A stretch of 36,633 nt of DNA from Acidovorax sp. CCYZU-2555 (GCF_018413525.1 NZ_JAHCDD010000061.1:1-36633), one strand, 5' to 3'. Shown: positions 10,606 to 19,526, counted from the stretch's first letter. Notes: generated by a model from the sequence alone, not told the origin. Numbers and translations are program-made.

Positions 10606-11730
10606 TCACGGCCTGCTGGAGATGATCTCGCTGCGCCCGTCGATGCGGCTCAGCCGCACGGGCAGCACCTGGGGCAAGGCGCGCGCGAACGCCCCCACCT
10701 GCTGCAGCTCGAAACTGCCATGCACCTTGAGCGCCGCGACGGCCGGGTCGCGCACCATCAAGCCGGTATCGCCATAGCGCTCGAACTCGGCCAGCGCCTG
10801 CGCCAGCGGCACGCCGTCGAAGCTGATGCGGCCTTCGCGCCAGGCGGCCGGGGCCGCCGCGCCCGTGCTGACAGGCCCCAAGGCGCCCGCGGCGTCGGCG
10901 CGCACGGACTGGCCCGCGCCTAGTTCGACCGGCGCGGTCGCGGTCGATGCAGCCGCCACACGCACCCTGCCCTCCTCGACCACCACGCCGATGGCGCCGT
11001 CATCGCCCAGCCCGCTGTGCGTGCGCCGCACCGCGAAGCGCGTGCCGACCACGGTGACGCGCGTGGCGCCGGCGAGCACGTCGAACGGCTGTTCGGCATT
11101 CGGCTGCACGGCGAACAGCACCTGGCCTTCGGACAGCCGCACTTCGCGCCGCTGGCGATAGAGGCGCACCTCGACCTGGGTCGCGGTATCCAGCCACAGC
11201 GTGCTGCCGTCGGGAAGCTCCACCTGCTTTTGCTGGCCGCGCGCCGTGGCCAGCGTCTGCGTGAACGTGGGCTGGCCCTGCCATGCCGTCCAGCCGTACC
11301 AGCCGCCACCCACCACGCCGAACGCCAGCGCCGCTGCCGCGGCCTGGGGCATGAGCCGGCCGACAAGATCGCGCATCCAGCCGCGCCGGCCCGGTGAAAT
11401 GGGGGAAACAGGCGCGCCGCGCGCAGGCGGCGCGGGCGGCAAACCGGTCTTGAGCGCTGCCACGCTTTCTTCAGGCAACTCGTCCATGCGGCCCCAGACG
11501 CCTTCGACCTGCTCCAGCGCATCGGCATGCGCGGGATCGGCGGCCAGCCATTGCTCGAATTCGGCTTGTTCCTCGGGCGTGAGTCCGTCCTGGCGCCGCA
11601 CCATCCAGCCGGCCGCGGCCGCATCGAGTGGATCCTGGCCCGCGATGAACTCGGCGAAATCGGCAGCATCGCGCGCCTGCGCCGCAGACGACGGCGCGGG
11701 CGTGCAGCGGTGGGAGTCAAGCGGCCGCAT
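10606..11730 (-). CDS. FecR-family anti-sigma regulator
   Basis: Membrane anti-sigma/sigma-activating regulator that relays the receptor signal to the ECF sigma factor. The chosen ATG at 11730 overlaps the sigma stop by 14 bases (374 aa); an upstream ATG at 11784 would overlap more. Order of parts: cytoplasmic DUF4880-type segment (AAGWMVRRQDGLTPEEQAEFEQWLAADPAH), one membrane helix (AAAAALAFGVVGGGWYGW), the periplasmic FecR domain (VELPDGSTLWLDTATQVEVRL, REVRLSEGQVLFAV) and a C-terminal secretin-like domain (ISFDGVPLAQALAEFERYGD) that contacts the receptor STN domain. Translation is probably coupled to the sigma gene. Confidence 0.92.
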   Translation of the reverse strand: MRPLDSHRCTPAPSSAAQARDAADFAEFIAGQDPLDAAAAGWMVRRQDGLTPEEQAEFEQWLAADPAHADALEQVEGVWGRMDELPEESVAALKTGLPPAPPARGAPVSPISPGRRGWMRDLVGRLMPQAAAAALAFGVVGGGWYGWTAWQGQPTFTQTLATARGQQKQVELPDGSTLWLDTATQVEVRLYRQRREVRLSEGQVLFAVQPNAEQPFDVLAGATRVTVVGTRFAVRRTHSGLGDDGAIGVVVEEGRVRVAAASTATAPVELGAGQSVRADAAGALGPVSTGAAAPAAWREGRISFDGVPLAQALAEFERYGDTGLMVRDPAVAALKVHGSFELQQVGAFARALPQVLPVRLSRIDGRSEIISSRP

Positions 11731-12253
11731 GGGAAGAGATGGAGCGTGCCACCGCGCGGGCGCGGCCATGGAATGCGTCGTCACAGGCCTTGCAGACCAG
11801 CACGCCGCGAATCACATGCTGGGCCACCATATTGCGCGAGATGCCCATCTTGTCGGCGACTTCCTGGTGCGACAGGCCGTCGAAGCGGTTCAGGATGAAA
11901 GCCTCGCGGCAGCGCGGCGGCAGGCTTTCGATCGCGCCATGAATGGCCTGGGCGTATTGGCTGAAAGCATAGATCTCTTCAGGCTGCAGGTGTCTGGGCG
12001 CGAGCGGCTGATCTTCTTCGAGCAAGGCATCGAGGCTTTGGTGCGCCCTGAATTCGGCGCGCCGGTGCTGGTCGGTGATCAGGTTGCGCGTGGTGCGAAA
12101 CAGCAGCGCGCGCGCATCGGCAATGACCGTGCCCGACTGCTGGACGCCAAGAAAGCGCGCATAGGCTTCCTGCACCAGATCGGCCGCGGCATCGCGGTCG
12201 CGCAGGCTGCGCGCGCAGAAGTTCAGCAGTTCCTTGTAATAGTGCGCGGCCAC
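11717..12253 (-). CDS. FecI-type ECF RNA polymerase sigma factor (N-terminus uncertain)
   Basis: ECF sigma factor of the iron-starvation type. Region 2 is RDRDAAADLVQEAYARFL...RALLFRTTRNLITDQHRR, and region 4 is ESLPPRCREAFILNRFDGLSHQEVADKMGISRNMVAQHV. The first in-frame candidates are GTG at 12253 (178 aa, MAAHYYKELLNF...) and TTG at 12298. Neither is an attractive start. A good ATG at 12294 reads MTDSVNAFDGLDFP in another frame, and adding one base to the C run near 12255-12258 would join it to VAAHYYKELL. Either a frameshift (real or sequencing) or a GTG start applies. It is the first gene of the sigma-FecR-receptor operon, preceded by a Fur-box-like promoter. Confidence 0.88.
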   Translation of the reverse strand: MAAHYYKELLNFCARSLRDRDAAADLVQEAYARFLGVQQSGTVIADARALLFRTTRNLITDQHRRAEFRAHQSLDALLEEDQPLAPRHLQPEEIYAFSQYAQAIHGAIESLPPRCREAFILNRFDGLSHQEVADKMGISRNMVAQHVIRGVLVCKACDDAFHGRARAVARSISSHAAA

Positions 12254-12294
12254 GGGAAGTCCAGTCCATCGAATGCATTGACGCTGTCCGTCAT
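12223..12294 (-). other. short overlapping frame at sigma-factor start (probable displaced N-terminus)
   Basis: ATG at 12294 opens a 23-codon frame (MTDSVNAFDGLDFPWPRTITRNC) ending inside the sigma gene. Its first 14 residues look like a natural sigma N-terminus, and its position just before HYYKELLNF fits. One missing C in the CCC run would explain the shift. Alternatively it is a translated leader peptide coupled to the sigma start. Confidence 0.45.
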
Positions 12295-12355
12295 GCAATG
12301 GCCGAGATGTGGCGTGGGCTGGACCTGTAGCGCGGGGTGTGACGGAAACATATTG

Positions 12356-12387
12356 ATTATAGTTTGCAGATGAGAATCACTCGTATG
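12356..12387 (-). promoter_or_regulatory. sigma-factor promoter with Fur-box-like operator
   Basis: On the minus strand a perfect TATAAT (-10) lies at 12361-12356. Just upstream, plus-strand GATGAGAATCACTCGTATG (12369-12387) contains TGAGAATCA, close to the core TGATAATCA of the 19-bp Fur consensus; over the 19 bp centred on 12375 I count 11 of 19 matches. The -35 is weak. The arrangement implies Fur repression under iron sufficiency, which fits a siderophore-receptor sigma factor. The box is seen; Fur binding is inferred. Confidence 0.65.
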
Positions 12388-12414
12388 CAGAACGCCACAG
12401 CGCCGCGCTGCAAT

Positions 12415-12438
12415 GAAAAAACCCGCCGAAGCGGGTTT
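12415..12438 (-). terminator. rho-independent terminator of the mdh-acnB gene group
   Basis: On the minus strand the stem ACCCGC-TTCG-GCGGGT (12436-12421) with a stable tetraloop is followed by a run of six T. It lies 36-59 bp past the acnB stop, so it ends the leftward TCA transcript and separates it from the leftward sigma-factor promoter. Confidence 0.9.
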
Positions 12439-12473
12439 CTCACTCAACATGCCGCCGCGCGGCGGCAGCGAGA

Positions 12474-15065
12474 TCAGGCGGCGACGCCCTTGGCGACTTC
12501 CGCGTACTCTTCGATCTGGTCGAAGTTCATGTAGCGGTAGACGCTGGCCTTGTCGGCGTCGATCACGCCCATGGCCAGCAGGTACTCTTCCTTCGAAGGC
12601 AGGTAGCCCAGCTTGGAAGCGATGGCCGCGAGTTCGGCCGAACCCAGGTACACGTTGGTGTTCTTGCCCAGACGGTTGGGGAAGTTGCGGGTCGAGGTGG
12701 AGATCACCGTCGCGCCTTCGCGCACCTGCGCCTGGTTGCCCATGCACAGCGAGCAGCCGGGCATTTCGGTGCGCGCACCGGAAGCACCGAACGCCGCGTA
12801 GTGGCCTTCCTTGATCAGCTCGCTCTCGTCCATCTTGGTCGGAGGAGCGACCCACATCTTGACGGGAATGTCGCGCTGGCCGCCGAGCAGCTTGGCAGCT
12901 GCGCGGAAGTGGCCGATGTTGGTCATGCACGAACCGAGGAAGGACTCGTCGATCTTGGTGCCGGCCACTTCGGACAGGAACTTGGCGTCATCGGGATCGT
13001 TGGGGCAGCAGACGATGGGTTCCTTGATGTCGGCCAGGTCGATCTCGATCACGGCAGCGTATTCGGCGTCCTTGTCGGCTTCGAGCAGGCTGGGGTTGGC
13101 CAGCCAGGCTTCGACCTTTTCGATGCGGCGCTGCAGCGTGCGCTTGTCGGCGTAGCCTTCGGCGATCATGTTCTTCATCAGCACCACGTTGCTGGTCAGG
13201 TATTCCTGCACAGGCGCGGTGTTGAGCTTGATCGTGCAGCCGGCGGCCGAACGTTCAGCCGAAGCGTCGGACAGCTCGAATGCCTGTTCGACCTTGAGGT
13301 CTGGCAAGCCTTCGATTTCCAGGATGCGACCCGAGAAGATGTTGATCTTGCCGGCCTTGGCCACGGTCAGCAGACCGGCCTTGATCGCGTACAGCGGAAT
13401 CGCGTGCACCAGGTCACGCAGCGTGACGCCGGGCTGCATTTCGCCCTTGAAGCGCACCAGAACCGACTCGGGCATGTCCAGGGGCATCACGCCCGTGGCT
13501 GCGCCGAACGCGACCAGGCCCGAACCCGCGGGGAAGGAAATGCCGATGGGGAAACGCGTGTGCGAGTCACCACCCGTGCCGACGGTGTCGGGCAACAGCA
13601 GGCGGTTGAGCCAGCTGTGGATCACGCCGTCGCCCGGACGCAGGGACACGCCGCCGCGGTTGCTGATGAAAGCCGGCAGTTCGCGGTGGGTCTTCACGTC
13701 GACCGACTTGGGGTAGGCGGCGGTGTGGCAGAACGACTGCATGACCATGTCGGCCGAGAAGCCCAGGCAAGCCAGGTCTTTCAGCTCGTCACGCGTCATC
13801 GGGCCCGTGGTGTCTTGCGAACCCACGGTGGTCATGCGCGGCTCGCAGTAGGTACCGGGACGCACGCCCTGGCCTTCTGGCAGACCGACGGCACGGCCGA
13901 CCATCTTTTGCGCAACCGTGAAACCGGCCTGCGTGGCGACAGGCGCCTGGGGCAGACGGAACACGTTGGACGCGGGCAGGCCCAGCGACTCACGTGCCTT
14001 GGCGGTCAGCGAACGGCCGATGATCAGATTGATACGGCCGCCGGCGCGCACTTCGTCCAGCAGCACATCGCTCTTGAGCTGGAATTCGACCACGGTCTTG
14101 CCGTCGCGCAGGATCTTGCCCTGATAAGGGAAGATGTCGATCACGTCGCCCATTTCGAGCGCCGACACGTCGACTTCGATAGGCAGCGAGCCCGAATCTT
14201 CCTGGGTGTTGAAGAAGATGGGAGCAATCTTGCCGCCCAGCGTCACACCGCCGAAGCGCTTGTTCGGAACGAAAGGAATGTCCTGGCCCGTGGCCCAGAT
14301 CACCGAGTTGGTCGCCGACTTGCGCGACGAGCCCGTGCCCACCACGTCGCCCACGTAGGCCACGGTGTGGCCCTTGGACTTGAGGCTCTCGATGAACTGC
14401 ATCGGGCCGCGCTTGCCGTCTTCCTCGGGCACGAAGGCCGCGTCGGGACGCGTGTTCTTCAGCATCGCCAGGTAGTGCAGCGGAATGTCGGGACGGCTCC
14501 AGGCGTCGGGCGCGGGCGACAGATCGTCGGTATTGGTTTCGCCAGGCACCTTGAACACCGTGACGGTGATCTTCTGCGCGACTTCAGGGCGGCTCGTGAA
14601 CCATTCGGCTTCGGCCCAGCTCTGCATCACTTCCTGGGCCTTGACGTTGCCCGCCTTGGCCTTGGTTTCGACATCGTTGAAGAAGTCGAACATCAGCAGC
14701 GTCTTCTTCAGCGCCTTCGCGGCCACGTCCGCGACATCGGCGTCGTCGAGCAGCTCGATCAGCGGATGCACGTTGTAGCCACCCACCATGGTGCCCAGCA
14801 GTTCAGTGGCCAGTGCCTTGGAGATGAGCGCCACCTCGATGTCGCCATGCGCGACCGCCGCGAGGAAGGACGCCTTGACCTTGGCTGCATCGTCCACGCC
14901 CGGAGGAACGCGGTTGGTCAGCAGGTCGAGCAGGATGACGTCTTCACCAACGGGTGGGTTCTTGATCAGCTCGATCAGTTCCGCGACCTGCTTGGCATCC
15001 AGCGGCAGGGGTGGAATGCCAAGCGCGGCGCGCTCGGCCACATGATCGCGATAGGCTTTCAACAT
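12474..15065 (-). CDS. acnB: bifunctional aconitate hydratase 2 / 2-methylisocitrate dehydratase
   Basis: AcnB-type aconitase, 863 aa, essentially the full length of E. coli AcnB (865 aa). ATG at 15065 follows GGAGAGA. Domains: N-terminal HEAT-like helical domain (about 1-160), the mobile swivel domain ([19 protein letters not shown], about 240-380), then the catalytic core with the Fe-S cysteines in [14 protein letters not shown] and [14 protein letters not shown] and the [19 protein letters not shown] loop. It is the main housekeeping citrate-to-isocitrate enzyme and in many bacteria also dehydrates 2-methylcitrate products. It is the last gene of the leftward block starting at mdh; the 59-bp gap upstream may contain its own promoter but none is clear. 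Confidence 0.98.
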   Translation of the reverse strand: MLKAYRDHVAERAALGIPPLPLDAKQVAELIELIKNPPVGEDVILLDLLTNRVPPGVDDAAKVKASFLAAVAHGDIEVALISKALATELLGTMVGGYNVHPLIELLDDADVADVAAKALKKTLLMFDFFNDVETKAKAGNVKAQEVMQSWAEAEWFTSRPEVAQKITVTVFKVPGETNTDDLSPAPDAWSRPDIPLHYLAMLKNTRPDAAFVPEEDGKRGPMQFIESLKSKGHTVAYVGDVVGTGSSRKSATNSVIWATGQDIPFVPNKRFGGVTLGGKIAPIFFNTQEDSGSLPIEVDVSALEMGDVIDIFPYQGKILRDGKTVVEFQLKSDVLLDEVRAGGRINLIIGRSLTAKARESLGLPASNVFRLPQAPVATQAGFTVAQKMVGRAVGLPEGQGVRPGTYCEPRMTTVGSQDTTGPMTRDELKDLACLGFSADMVMQSFCHTAAYPKSVDVKTHRELPAFISNRGGVSLRPGDGVIHSWLNRLLLPDTVGTGGDSHTRFPIGISFPAGSGLVAFGAATGVMPLDMPESVLVRFKGEMQPGVTLRDLVHAIPLYAIKAGLLTVAKAGKINIFSGRILEIEGLPDLKVEQAFELSDASAERSAAGCTIKLNTAPVQEYLTSNVVLMKNMIAEGYADKRTLQRRIEKVEAWLANPSLLEADKDAEYAAVIEIDLADIKEPIVCCPNDPDDAKFLSEVAGTKIDESFLGSCMTNIGHFRAAAKLLGGQRDIPVKMWVAPPTKMDESELIKEGHYAAFGASGARTEMPGCSLCMGNQAQVREGATVISTSTRNFPNRLGKNTNVYLGSAELAAIASKLGYLPSKEEYLLAMGVIDADKASVYRYMNFDQIEEYAEVAKGVAA

Positions 15066-15124
15066 GGTTCTCTCTCCAATGGTTTTCTAAAGTGGGGCGG
15101 CGTGCTGCCTCTCCCAGGGACGGC

Positions 15125-15718
15125 TTATTTACTGCCGGTCGCCTGATCGAACACGCTCGGGGGTGGGTTTTTCTTGATGGCTTCCGCCACCTGGAACTGC
15201 TCAGGGCTCATGCACTCGTCGGCCAGGCGTTGGCCCAGCTTCTGGTTCATGAGCATGGACTTGTTGGCGATCTGCAGCCAGACCGCGCCGGCGGCCTTGT
15301 CTTCCAGACGCACGGTGCCGGTGGACGTGGCCACGGGCACCATTTCGTACTTGAAGCCCTTGCCGTCGACCTGGAAGTGGCCGGCATGCTGCTGGTGCTT
15401 GTTCACGTTGACATGCGCGCCCAGTTCACAGGCGATGCGGCCGGTGTGCACGCGGTCGGCAATGGCCAGCTCGTCGGGCGTCAATGCCAGGGCCACGGTG
15501 GCAACGCCTGCGGCGCCGGCTGCGGCTGCAGCGACCACGGGGGCCTTGGATCGGGCCTGGGTGGTCTTCTTGGCAGCAGGCTTGGCCGCGGGCTTGGCGC
15601 TGGCTTTCTTGGCCTGGGCAGCGGGCTTTGCCGCAGCGGCCTTGGCGGTCGGAGCGGCGCCTGCGGCCAGAGCCAGTACAGGAGCCAGGAGCAGGAAGGA
15701 GGCGATGAAGGATTTCAT
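15125..15718 (-). CDS. exported Ala/Lys/Pro-rich hypothetical protein, MliC-like C-terminal domain
   Basis: 197-aa protein from ATG 15718, which follows a GGAGC ribosome site; upstream in-frame codons lack one. Residues 1-19 are a signal peptide (MKSFIASFLLLAPVLALAAG). About residues 20-80 are a low-complexity Ala/Lys/Pro linker rich in AAKPAA-type repeats, likely flexible and positively charged. The C-terminal 110 residues form a small domain (IACELGAHV...GKGFKYEMVPVATSTGTVRLEDKAAGAVWLQI...ADEC) with two cysteines. Its layout recalls membrane-bound lysozyme inhibitor (MliC) folds, but without the classic motif, so this is tentative. It sits 26 bp after the CitE-like gene and just before acnB. 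Confidence 0.82.
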   Translation of the reverse strand: MKSFIASFLLLAPVLALAAGAAPTAKAAAAKPAAQAKKASAKPAAKPAAKKTTQARSKAPVVAAAAAGAAGVATVALALTPDELAIADRVHTGRIACELGAHVNVNKHQQHAGHFQVDGKGFKYEMVPVATSTGTVRLEDKAAGAVWLQIANKSMLMNQKLGQRLADECMSPEQFQVAEAIKKNPPPSVFDQATGSK

Positions 15719-15744
15719 GTGAGCTCCAGCGATCATAAAAAAGG

Positions 15745-16755
15745 TCAGGAAAAAGAGGACGCAGCAAACCACGGCTGCACGCCGTCAGGCAGACTGCGCC
15801 CCGTCTGGTGCGCGCGCTCGAGCAACTGCCAGTAATAGCGGTAGCTCGCGCGATCATGGAGCACGCCGTCGGCACTGATGGGAGCCCAGTGCACGGCGGC
15901 GGCGGACAGCAGTATCTGCGCAGCCTGGTCGATTTCGGGCTGGGCCGGCGCAAAGGCCGTCAAAATGGAACGGATCTGGCCCGGATGGATACTCCACATC
16001 CGTGTATAGCCGAACTCGCGCGCGGCGCGCGAAGCGGCCGCCTGCATGCGATCAGGGTCTTTGAACTCGGTGACCACGCAGTGCGACGGCACCTTGCCAT
16101 GCGCATGGCAGGCCGCGGCGATTTCGAGCTTGGCGCGCACCACCAGCGGGTGCTCGAACTGGCCTTGCGCGCCCATCGCCGAAGCGGGAATCGCGCCGCC
16201 ATGGGCCGAGACGAAATCCATCAGGCCGAACGAAATGCTCTGCACGCGCGGATGGGCGGCAATTTCGAACGCACGGTAGACCGCGGCCGGCGACTCGATC
16301 AGCACGTGCAGCGGCAGATGACCGCCCGACGCGCGCTCCAGCGCCTTCTCGGCGAGCAGCACGTCATCGACGCTCTCGACCTTGGGCACCATGATGTAAG
16401 ACAGGCGATGGCTGGCTTCACCGACGATGGTCGCCATGTCTTCGGAAAATGCGGGGTGATCGACCGCGTGCACGCGCGCCGCGACGCGGGCCTCGGGCGC
16501 GGACTCGCGCGCCAGCTCGGCGACCAGGCGTGCATGCGCGGCTTCGTCGCCCACGGGCGCGCCGTCTTCGCAGTCGAGCGTCACATCGAACACGCAGGTG
16601 CCGAATTCCCGCGTCATCTCGGCTTGCAGCTGCAGGCTCTTGCGCATGCGCAATTCCACACCACTGTAATGGTCGCAGACCGGCAGGCGCTGGGCGCTGG
16701 CCTGGGCATCGAGCAGCACCGTGGCGGGATGGGCGGAATCGGGCAACAGGCTCAT
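15745..16755 (-). CDS. HpcH/HpaI aldolase / CitE-like CoA-ester lyase family protein
   Basis: 336-aa TIM-barrel protein of the aldolase/citrate lyase beta family. Recognisable parts are FDVTLDCEDGAPVGDE (metal-binding acidic loop), the Arg in RVAARVHAVDHPAF, IMVPKVESVDDV, LHVLIESPAAVYRAFEIA and the late RMWSIHPGQI. Its start codon overlaps the tam stop by 4 bp (ATGA), so translation is coupled. No citrate-lyase alpha or gamma subunits are present, so it is not a classical citrate lyase. A malyl- or citramalyl-CoA lyase or related aldolase is more plausible given the TCA-gene context. The substrate is unknown. Confidence 0.85.
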   Translation of the reverse strand: MSLLPDSAHPATVLLDAQASAQRLPVCDHYSGVELRMRKSLQLQAEMTREFGTCVFDVTLDCEDGAPVGDEAAHARLVAELARESAPEARVAARVHAVDHPAFSEDMATIVGEASHRLSYIMVPKVESVDDVLLAEKALERASGGHLPLHVLIESPAAVYRAFEIAAHPRVQSISFGLMDFVSAHGGAIPASAMGAQGQFEHPLVVRAKLEIAAACHAHGKVPSHCVVTEFKDPDRMQAAASRAAREFGYTRMWSIHPGQIRSILTAFAPAQPEIDQAAQILLSAAAVHWAPISADGVLHDRASYRYYWQLLERAHQTGRSLPDGVQPWFAASSFS

Positions 16756-17528
16756 GGGGCGCGCTTCGCAACAATGAACAGGCGGGGAAATGCCAGCAGG
16801 CGCAGGCCGTCTGCACGCGCAGGGTAAGCCAGCGCCACACGGCGCTCGTATTCTTCAAGGAAAGCGCTTTGCAGCGCTTCGGGCAGCGGGTCGACGAACG
16901 ACTTCAGACCCGTGCTGCGCAGCCACTGCACGATGGCCCGGGCGTCGGTCATCGGGTGCTGGTAAATGGTGTGCCACACATCGACCTGCCGGGACAGCGG
17001 CGCGAGCAGATCGTAATAGTCATGGATGCCGAGAATGGCCCGGCCCGCGGCCACCTTCGCGGCTATGTGCGGCGCGAACTGTGGCAAGGCGGCGACCTCG
17101 CGCATCAAACGATGCGAAGGCTCATTGAAATTGTCCGGCATCTGGACGGCGAGCACGCCTGCCGGAGCCAGTGCCGCGAAAAGACGCGGAATCAGCTGCG
17201 CATGCCCGCCCACCCATTGGAGCGCGGCATTCGCGTAAATCAAATCGGGCGCCTGCGAAGGCGCCCAATCGGCGATGTCAGCCTGGTCGAATGCCAGGTC
17301 GGGGAGCCGCTCGCGGGCCTGGGCCAGCATGGCAGCGGAGTTGTCCACGCCCAGGACATGTGCCTGGGGGAAACGCTGAACCAGCAGCTCGGTGGAATTG
17401 CCGGGCCCGCAGCCCAGGTCCACCACGCGGGTGGGACCAGGATGCTCCACCCGGGCCAGCAGATCGCTGGCCGGGCGGGTGCGCTCCTGCGCAAAGCGCA
17501 GGTAGAGTGCGGGGTTCCAGTCGGCCAT
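16752..17528 (-). CDS. tam: trans-aconitate 2-methyltransferase
   Basis: 258-aa class I SAM-dependent methyltransferase. The SAM loop [10 protein letters not shown] is at residues 37-46, [15 protein letters not shown] gives the acidic residue binding the ribose, and [19 protein letters not shown] plus [19 protein letters not shown] are typical of Tam. The enzyme methylates trans-aconitate, which forms spontaneously from cis-aconitate and inhibits aconitase. Lying between mdh and acnB makes that function very plausible here. It starts 18 bp after mdh and overlaps the next gene by 4 bp, all one transcript. Confidence 0.9.
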   Translation of the reverse strand: MADWNPALYLRFAQERTRPASDLLARVEHPGPTRVVDLGCGPGNSTELLVQRFPQAHVLGVDNSAAMLAQARERLPDLAFDQADIADWAPSQAPDLIYANAALQWVGGHAQLIPRLFAALAPAGVLAVQMPDNFNEPSHRLMREVAALPQFAPHIAAKVAAGRAILGIHDYYDLLAPLSRQVDVWHTIYQHPMTDARAIVQWLRSTGLKSFVDPLPEALQSAFLEEYERRVALAYPARADGLRLLAFPRLFIVAKRAP

Positions 17529-17546
17529 CGGGCTGCGCGGCTTTCT

Positions 17547-18533
17547 TTACAGCAGGTGCTTGACGCCGTCTTGCTCGCCTTGCAGCTCGGCCAGCGTCTT
17601 GTTGATGCCTTCTTGCGAGAAAGCGTCGATTTCCAGGCCTTCGACGATCTTGTATTCGCCGCCTTCGGTGGTCACGGGGAAGCCGAAGACCACGCCAGCA
17701 GGAATGCCATATTCGCCGTTCGAAGGCACGCCCATGGTGACCCATTCGCCGTTCGAGCCCAGGGCCCAGTCGCGCATGTGGTCGATGGCGGCGTTGGCGG
17801 CCGAAGCTGCCGACGACAGGCCGCGTGCGGCGATGATCGCTGCGCCGCGCTTGCCGACCGTGGGCAGGAACACGTTGGCGTTCCATTCCTGGTCGTTGAT
17901 CATTTCCTTGACCGACTTGCCGTCGACCGTGGCGAAACGGTAGTCAGCGTACATCGTGGGCGAGTGGTTGCCCCAGACAGTCAGCTTGCGGATGTCGCCG
18001 ACCTTGAAACCGGCCTTGGCCGCGAGCTGCGAAGCTGCACGGTTGTGGTCCAGGCGCAGCATGGCGGTGAAGTTCTTTGCTGGCAGATCGGGAGCCGACT
18101 TCATGGCGATGTAGGCGTTGGTGTTGGCGGGGTTGCCGACAACCAGCACCTTGACGTTGCGCGAAGCGACGGCGTTCAGTGCCTTGCCTTGTGCCGTGAA
18201 GATCTGGGCGTTGGCGGCCAGCAGGTCTGCACGTTCCATGCCGGGGCCGCGGGGACGCGCGCCAACCAGCAGGGCGTAGTCGGTGCCCTTGAAGGCTTCC
18301 AGGGGGTCGGAATGGGCTTCGATGCCGGCCAGCAGCGGGAAAGCACAGTCTTCCAGCTCCATGATCACGCCCTTGAGCGCGTTCTGGGCCTTTTCGTCAG
18401 GGATTTCCAGGAGTTGCAGAATGACGGGCTGATCCTTGCCCAGCATTTCGCCCGAAGCGATGCGAAACAGCAGCGCGTAACCGATTTGACCAGCAGCGCC
18501 AGTGACGGCGACGCGAACAGGTGCTTTGCTCAT
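17547..18533 (-). CDS. mdh: malate dehydrogenase
   Basis: 328-aa NAD-dependent malate dehydrogenase (malate to oxaloacetate), of the cytosolic-like type used in many betaproteobacteria. ATG at 18533 is chosen because it has GGAG just upstream; the frame continues upstream without a start signal. The nucleotide-binding loop is TGAAGQIG (residues 11-18). Substrate-binding arginines lie in [15 protein letters not shown], and the catalytic His in [16 protein letters not shown]. It is the first gene of the leftward mdh-tam-citE-like-hypothetical-acnB block and is divergent from the GntR regulator; a good promoter and a palindromic operator lie in the 213-bp gap. Confidence 0.97.
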   Translation of the reverse strand: MSKAPVRVAVTGAAGQIGYALLFRIASGEMLGKDQPVILQLLEIPDEKAQNALKGVIMELEDCAFPLLAGIEAHSDPLEAFKGTDYALLVGARPRGPGMERADLLAANAQIFTAQGKALNAVASRNVKVLVVGNPANTNAYIAMKSAPDLPAKNFTAMLRLDHNRAASQLAAKAGFKVGDIRKLTVWGNHSPTMYADYRFATVDGKSVKEMINDQEWNANVFLPTVGKRGAAIIAARGLSSAASAANAAIDHMRDWALGSNGEWVTMGVPSNGEYGIPAGVVFGFPVTTEGGEYKIVEGLEIDAFSQEGINKTLAELQGEQDGVKHLL

Positions 18534-18625
18534 AGTGATAACTCCAGAAACAGAAAAAATGGTGGGCGCATCTTGCACCAGCCTCTGTTGTCCAGCCAAG
18601 CCTGTGCCCCCGCAAACAGCCTGCA

Positions 18626-18655
18626 AGTGTACTCGCGATTTTGCCCGCTGGTCAA
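18626..18655 (-). promoter_or_regulatory. mdh promoter
   Basis: On the minus strand TTGACC (-35, 18655-18650) and TACACT (-10, 18631-18626) are separated by 18 bp, about 90 bp ahead of the mdh start. The TCTTATATAAGA palindrome lies just upstream of the -35, where a bound regulator could activate or hinder polymerase. Confidence 0.6.
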
Positions 18656-18656
18656 T

Positions 18657-18684
18657 TTGTCTTATGTCTTATATAAGATATGAT
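18657..18684 (+). promoter_or_regulatory. gntR promoter with palindromic operator TCTTATATAAGA
   Basis: TTGTCT (18657-18662) and TATGAT (18679-18684), 16 bp apart, form a candidate promoter toward the GntR gene. A perfect 12-bp palindrome TCTTATATAAGA (18667-18678) fills the spacer, and an additional half-site GTCTTAT precedes it at about 18659-18665. Binding there would block transcription of the regulator itself, and the site is also close to the divergent mdh promoter. The palindrome is seen; recognition by the adjacent regulator is inferred. Confidence 0.62.
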
Positions 18685-18746
18685 AGGCCCGCTGTGCAAT
18701 GTGCGCCACGACGCGTCGCCGGGCGCCCACCATTCCACAAAACAAC

Positions 18747-19526
18747 ATGTCTTCCTCTTCGACCACCACCTCTGACACGCCCGTGGCGCCACCCGCGCCG
18801 GGCCCGGCTTTCAGCCCCCTCTATCAGCAGATCAAGGGGCTGATCCTGCAGAGCCTGGAGGCCGGAGAATGGCGCCCCGGCGAGCTGATTCCCAGCGAAA
18901 TGGAGCTGGCCGCGCGCTTTCGCGTGAGCCAGGGCACCGTGCGCAAGGCGATTGACGAGCTCGCCGCCGAAAACCTCGTGATGCGCCGCCAGGGCAAGGG
19001 CACGTTTGTGGCCACCCACGCCGCCCAGCAGGTGCAATACCGCTTTCTCAAACTGCAGCCCGACACCGGCGACCAGCGCGAGGAAGGCCGCGCCCAGCGC
19101 CAGATCATCGACTGCAAGCGCGTGCGCGCGCCCGCCGAGATCGCCCGCCTGCTCGCGCTGCGCAGCGGCGACGCCGTGATGCAGGTGCGCCGCGTGCTCG
19201 CCTTTGTCGGCACGCCGACCATTCTTGAAGATATCTGGCTGCCCGGCCAGGCGTTCAAAGGCCTGACAGCCGAGCAGATCAGCGCCTATCAGGGGCCAAC
19301 CTACGCGATGTTCGAACTCGAATACGGCGTGCGCATGGTGCGCGCCGACGAGAAGATTCGTGCCGTTCTGCCCGACGCCGAGCAGGCAGAACTGCTCCAT
19401 GTAAGTACTTCTACACCATTGCTCAGCGTCGAGCGTGTAGCCTACACTTACAACGATGTTCCGATGGAGTTACGGCGCGGGCTCTACCGCACTGATACCC
19501 ACCACTACCGCAATGCCTTGAATTAA
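18747..19526 (+). CDS. GntR-family (HutC/UTRA type) transcriptional regulator
   Basis: 259-aa regulator from ATG 18747; the frame extends 16 codons further upstream but with a poor, basic leader. A Ser/Thr/Pro-rich N-terminal tail precedes the winged helix-turn-helix at about residues 25-92 (LYQQIKGLIL..., PSEMELAARFRVSQGTVRKAIDELAAENLV, RRQGKGTFV). The UTRA ligand domain follows (about 110-255), with the usual RVLAFVGTPTILEDIWLP and LLSVERVAYTYNDVPME. It lies between divergent mdh and the downstream sdh-gltA genes, so it is probably a local regulator of TCA genes. It differs in class from the two FCD regulators at the window start. The ligand may be a TCA intermediate, which is inference. 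Confidence 0.92.
   Translation: MSSSSTTTSDTPVAPPAPGPAFSPLYQQIKGLILQSLEAGEWRPGELIPSEMELAARFRVSQGTVRKAIDELAAENLVMRRQGKGTFVATHAAQQVQYRFLKLQPDTGDQREEGRAQRQIIDCKRVRAPAEIARLLALRSGDAVMQVRRVLAFVGTPTILEDIWLPGQAFKGLTAEQISAYQGPTYAMFELEYGVRMVRADEKIRAVLPDAEQAELLHVSTSTPLLSVERVAYTYNDVPMELRRGLYRTDTHHYRNALN

Noticed and set aside
12801..15146. 781-codon plus-strand open frame over acnB
   Set aside because: Antisense shadow of acnB with no recognisable domain and skewed composition.
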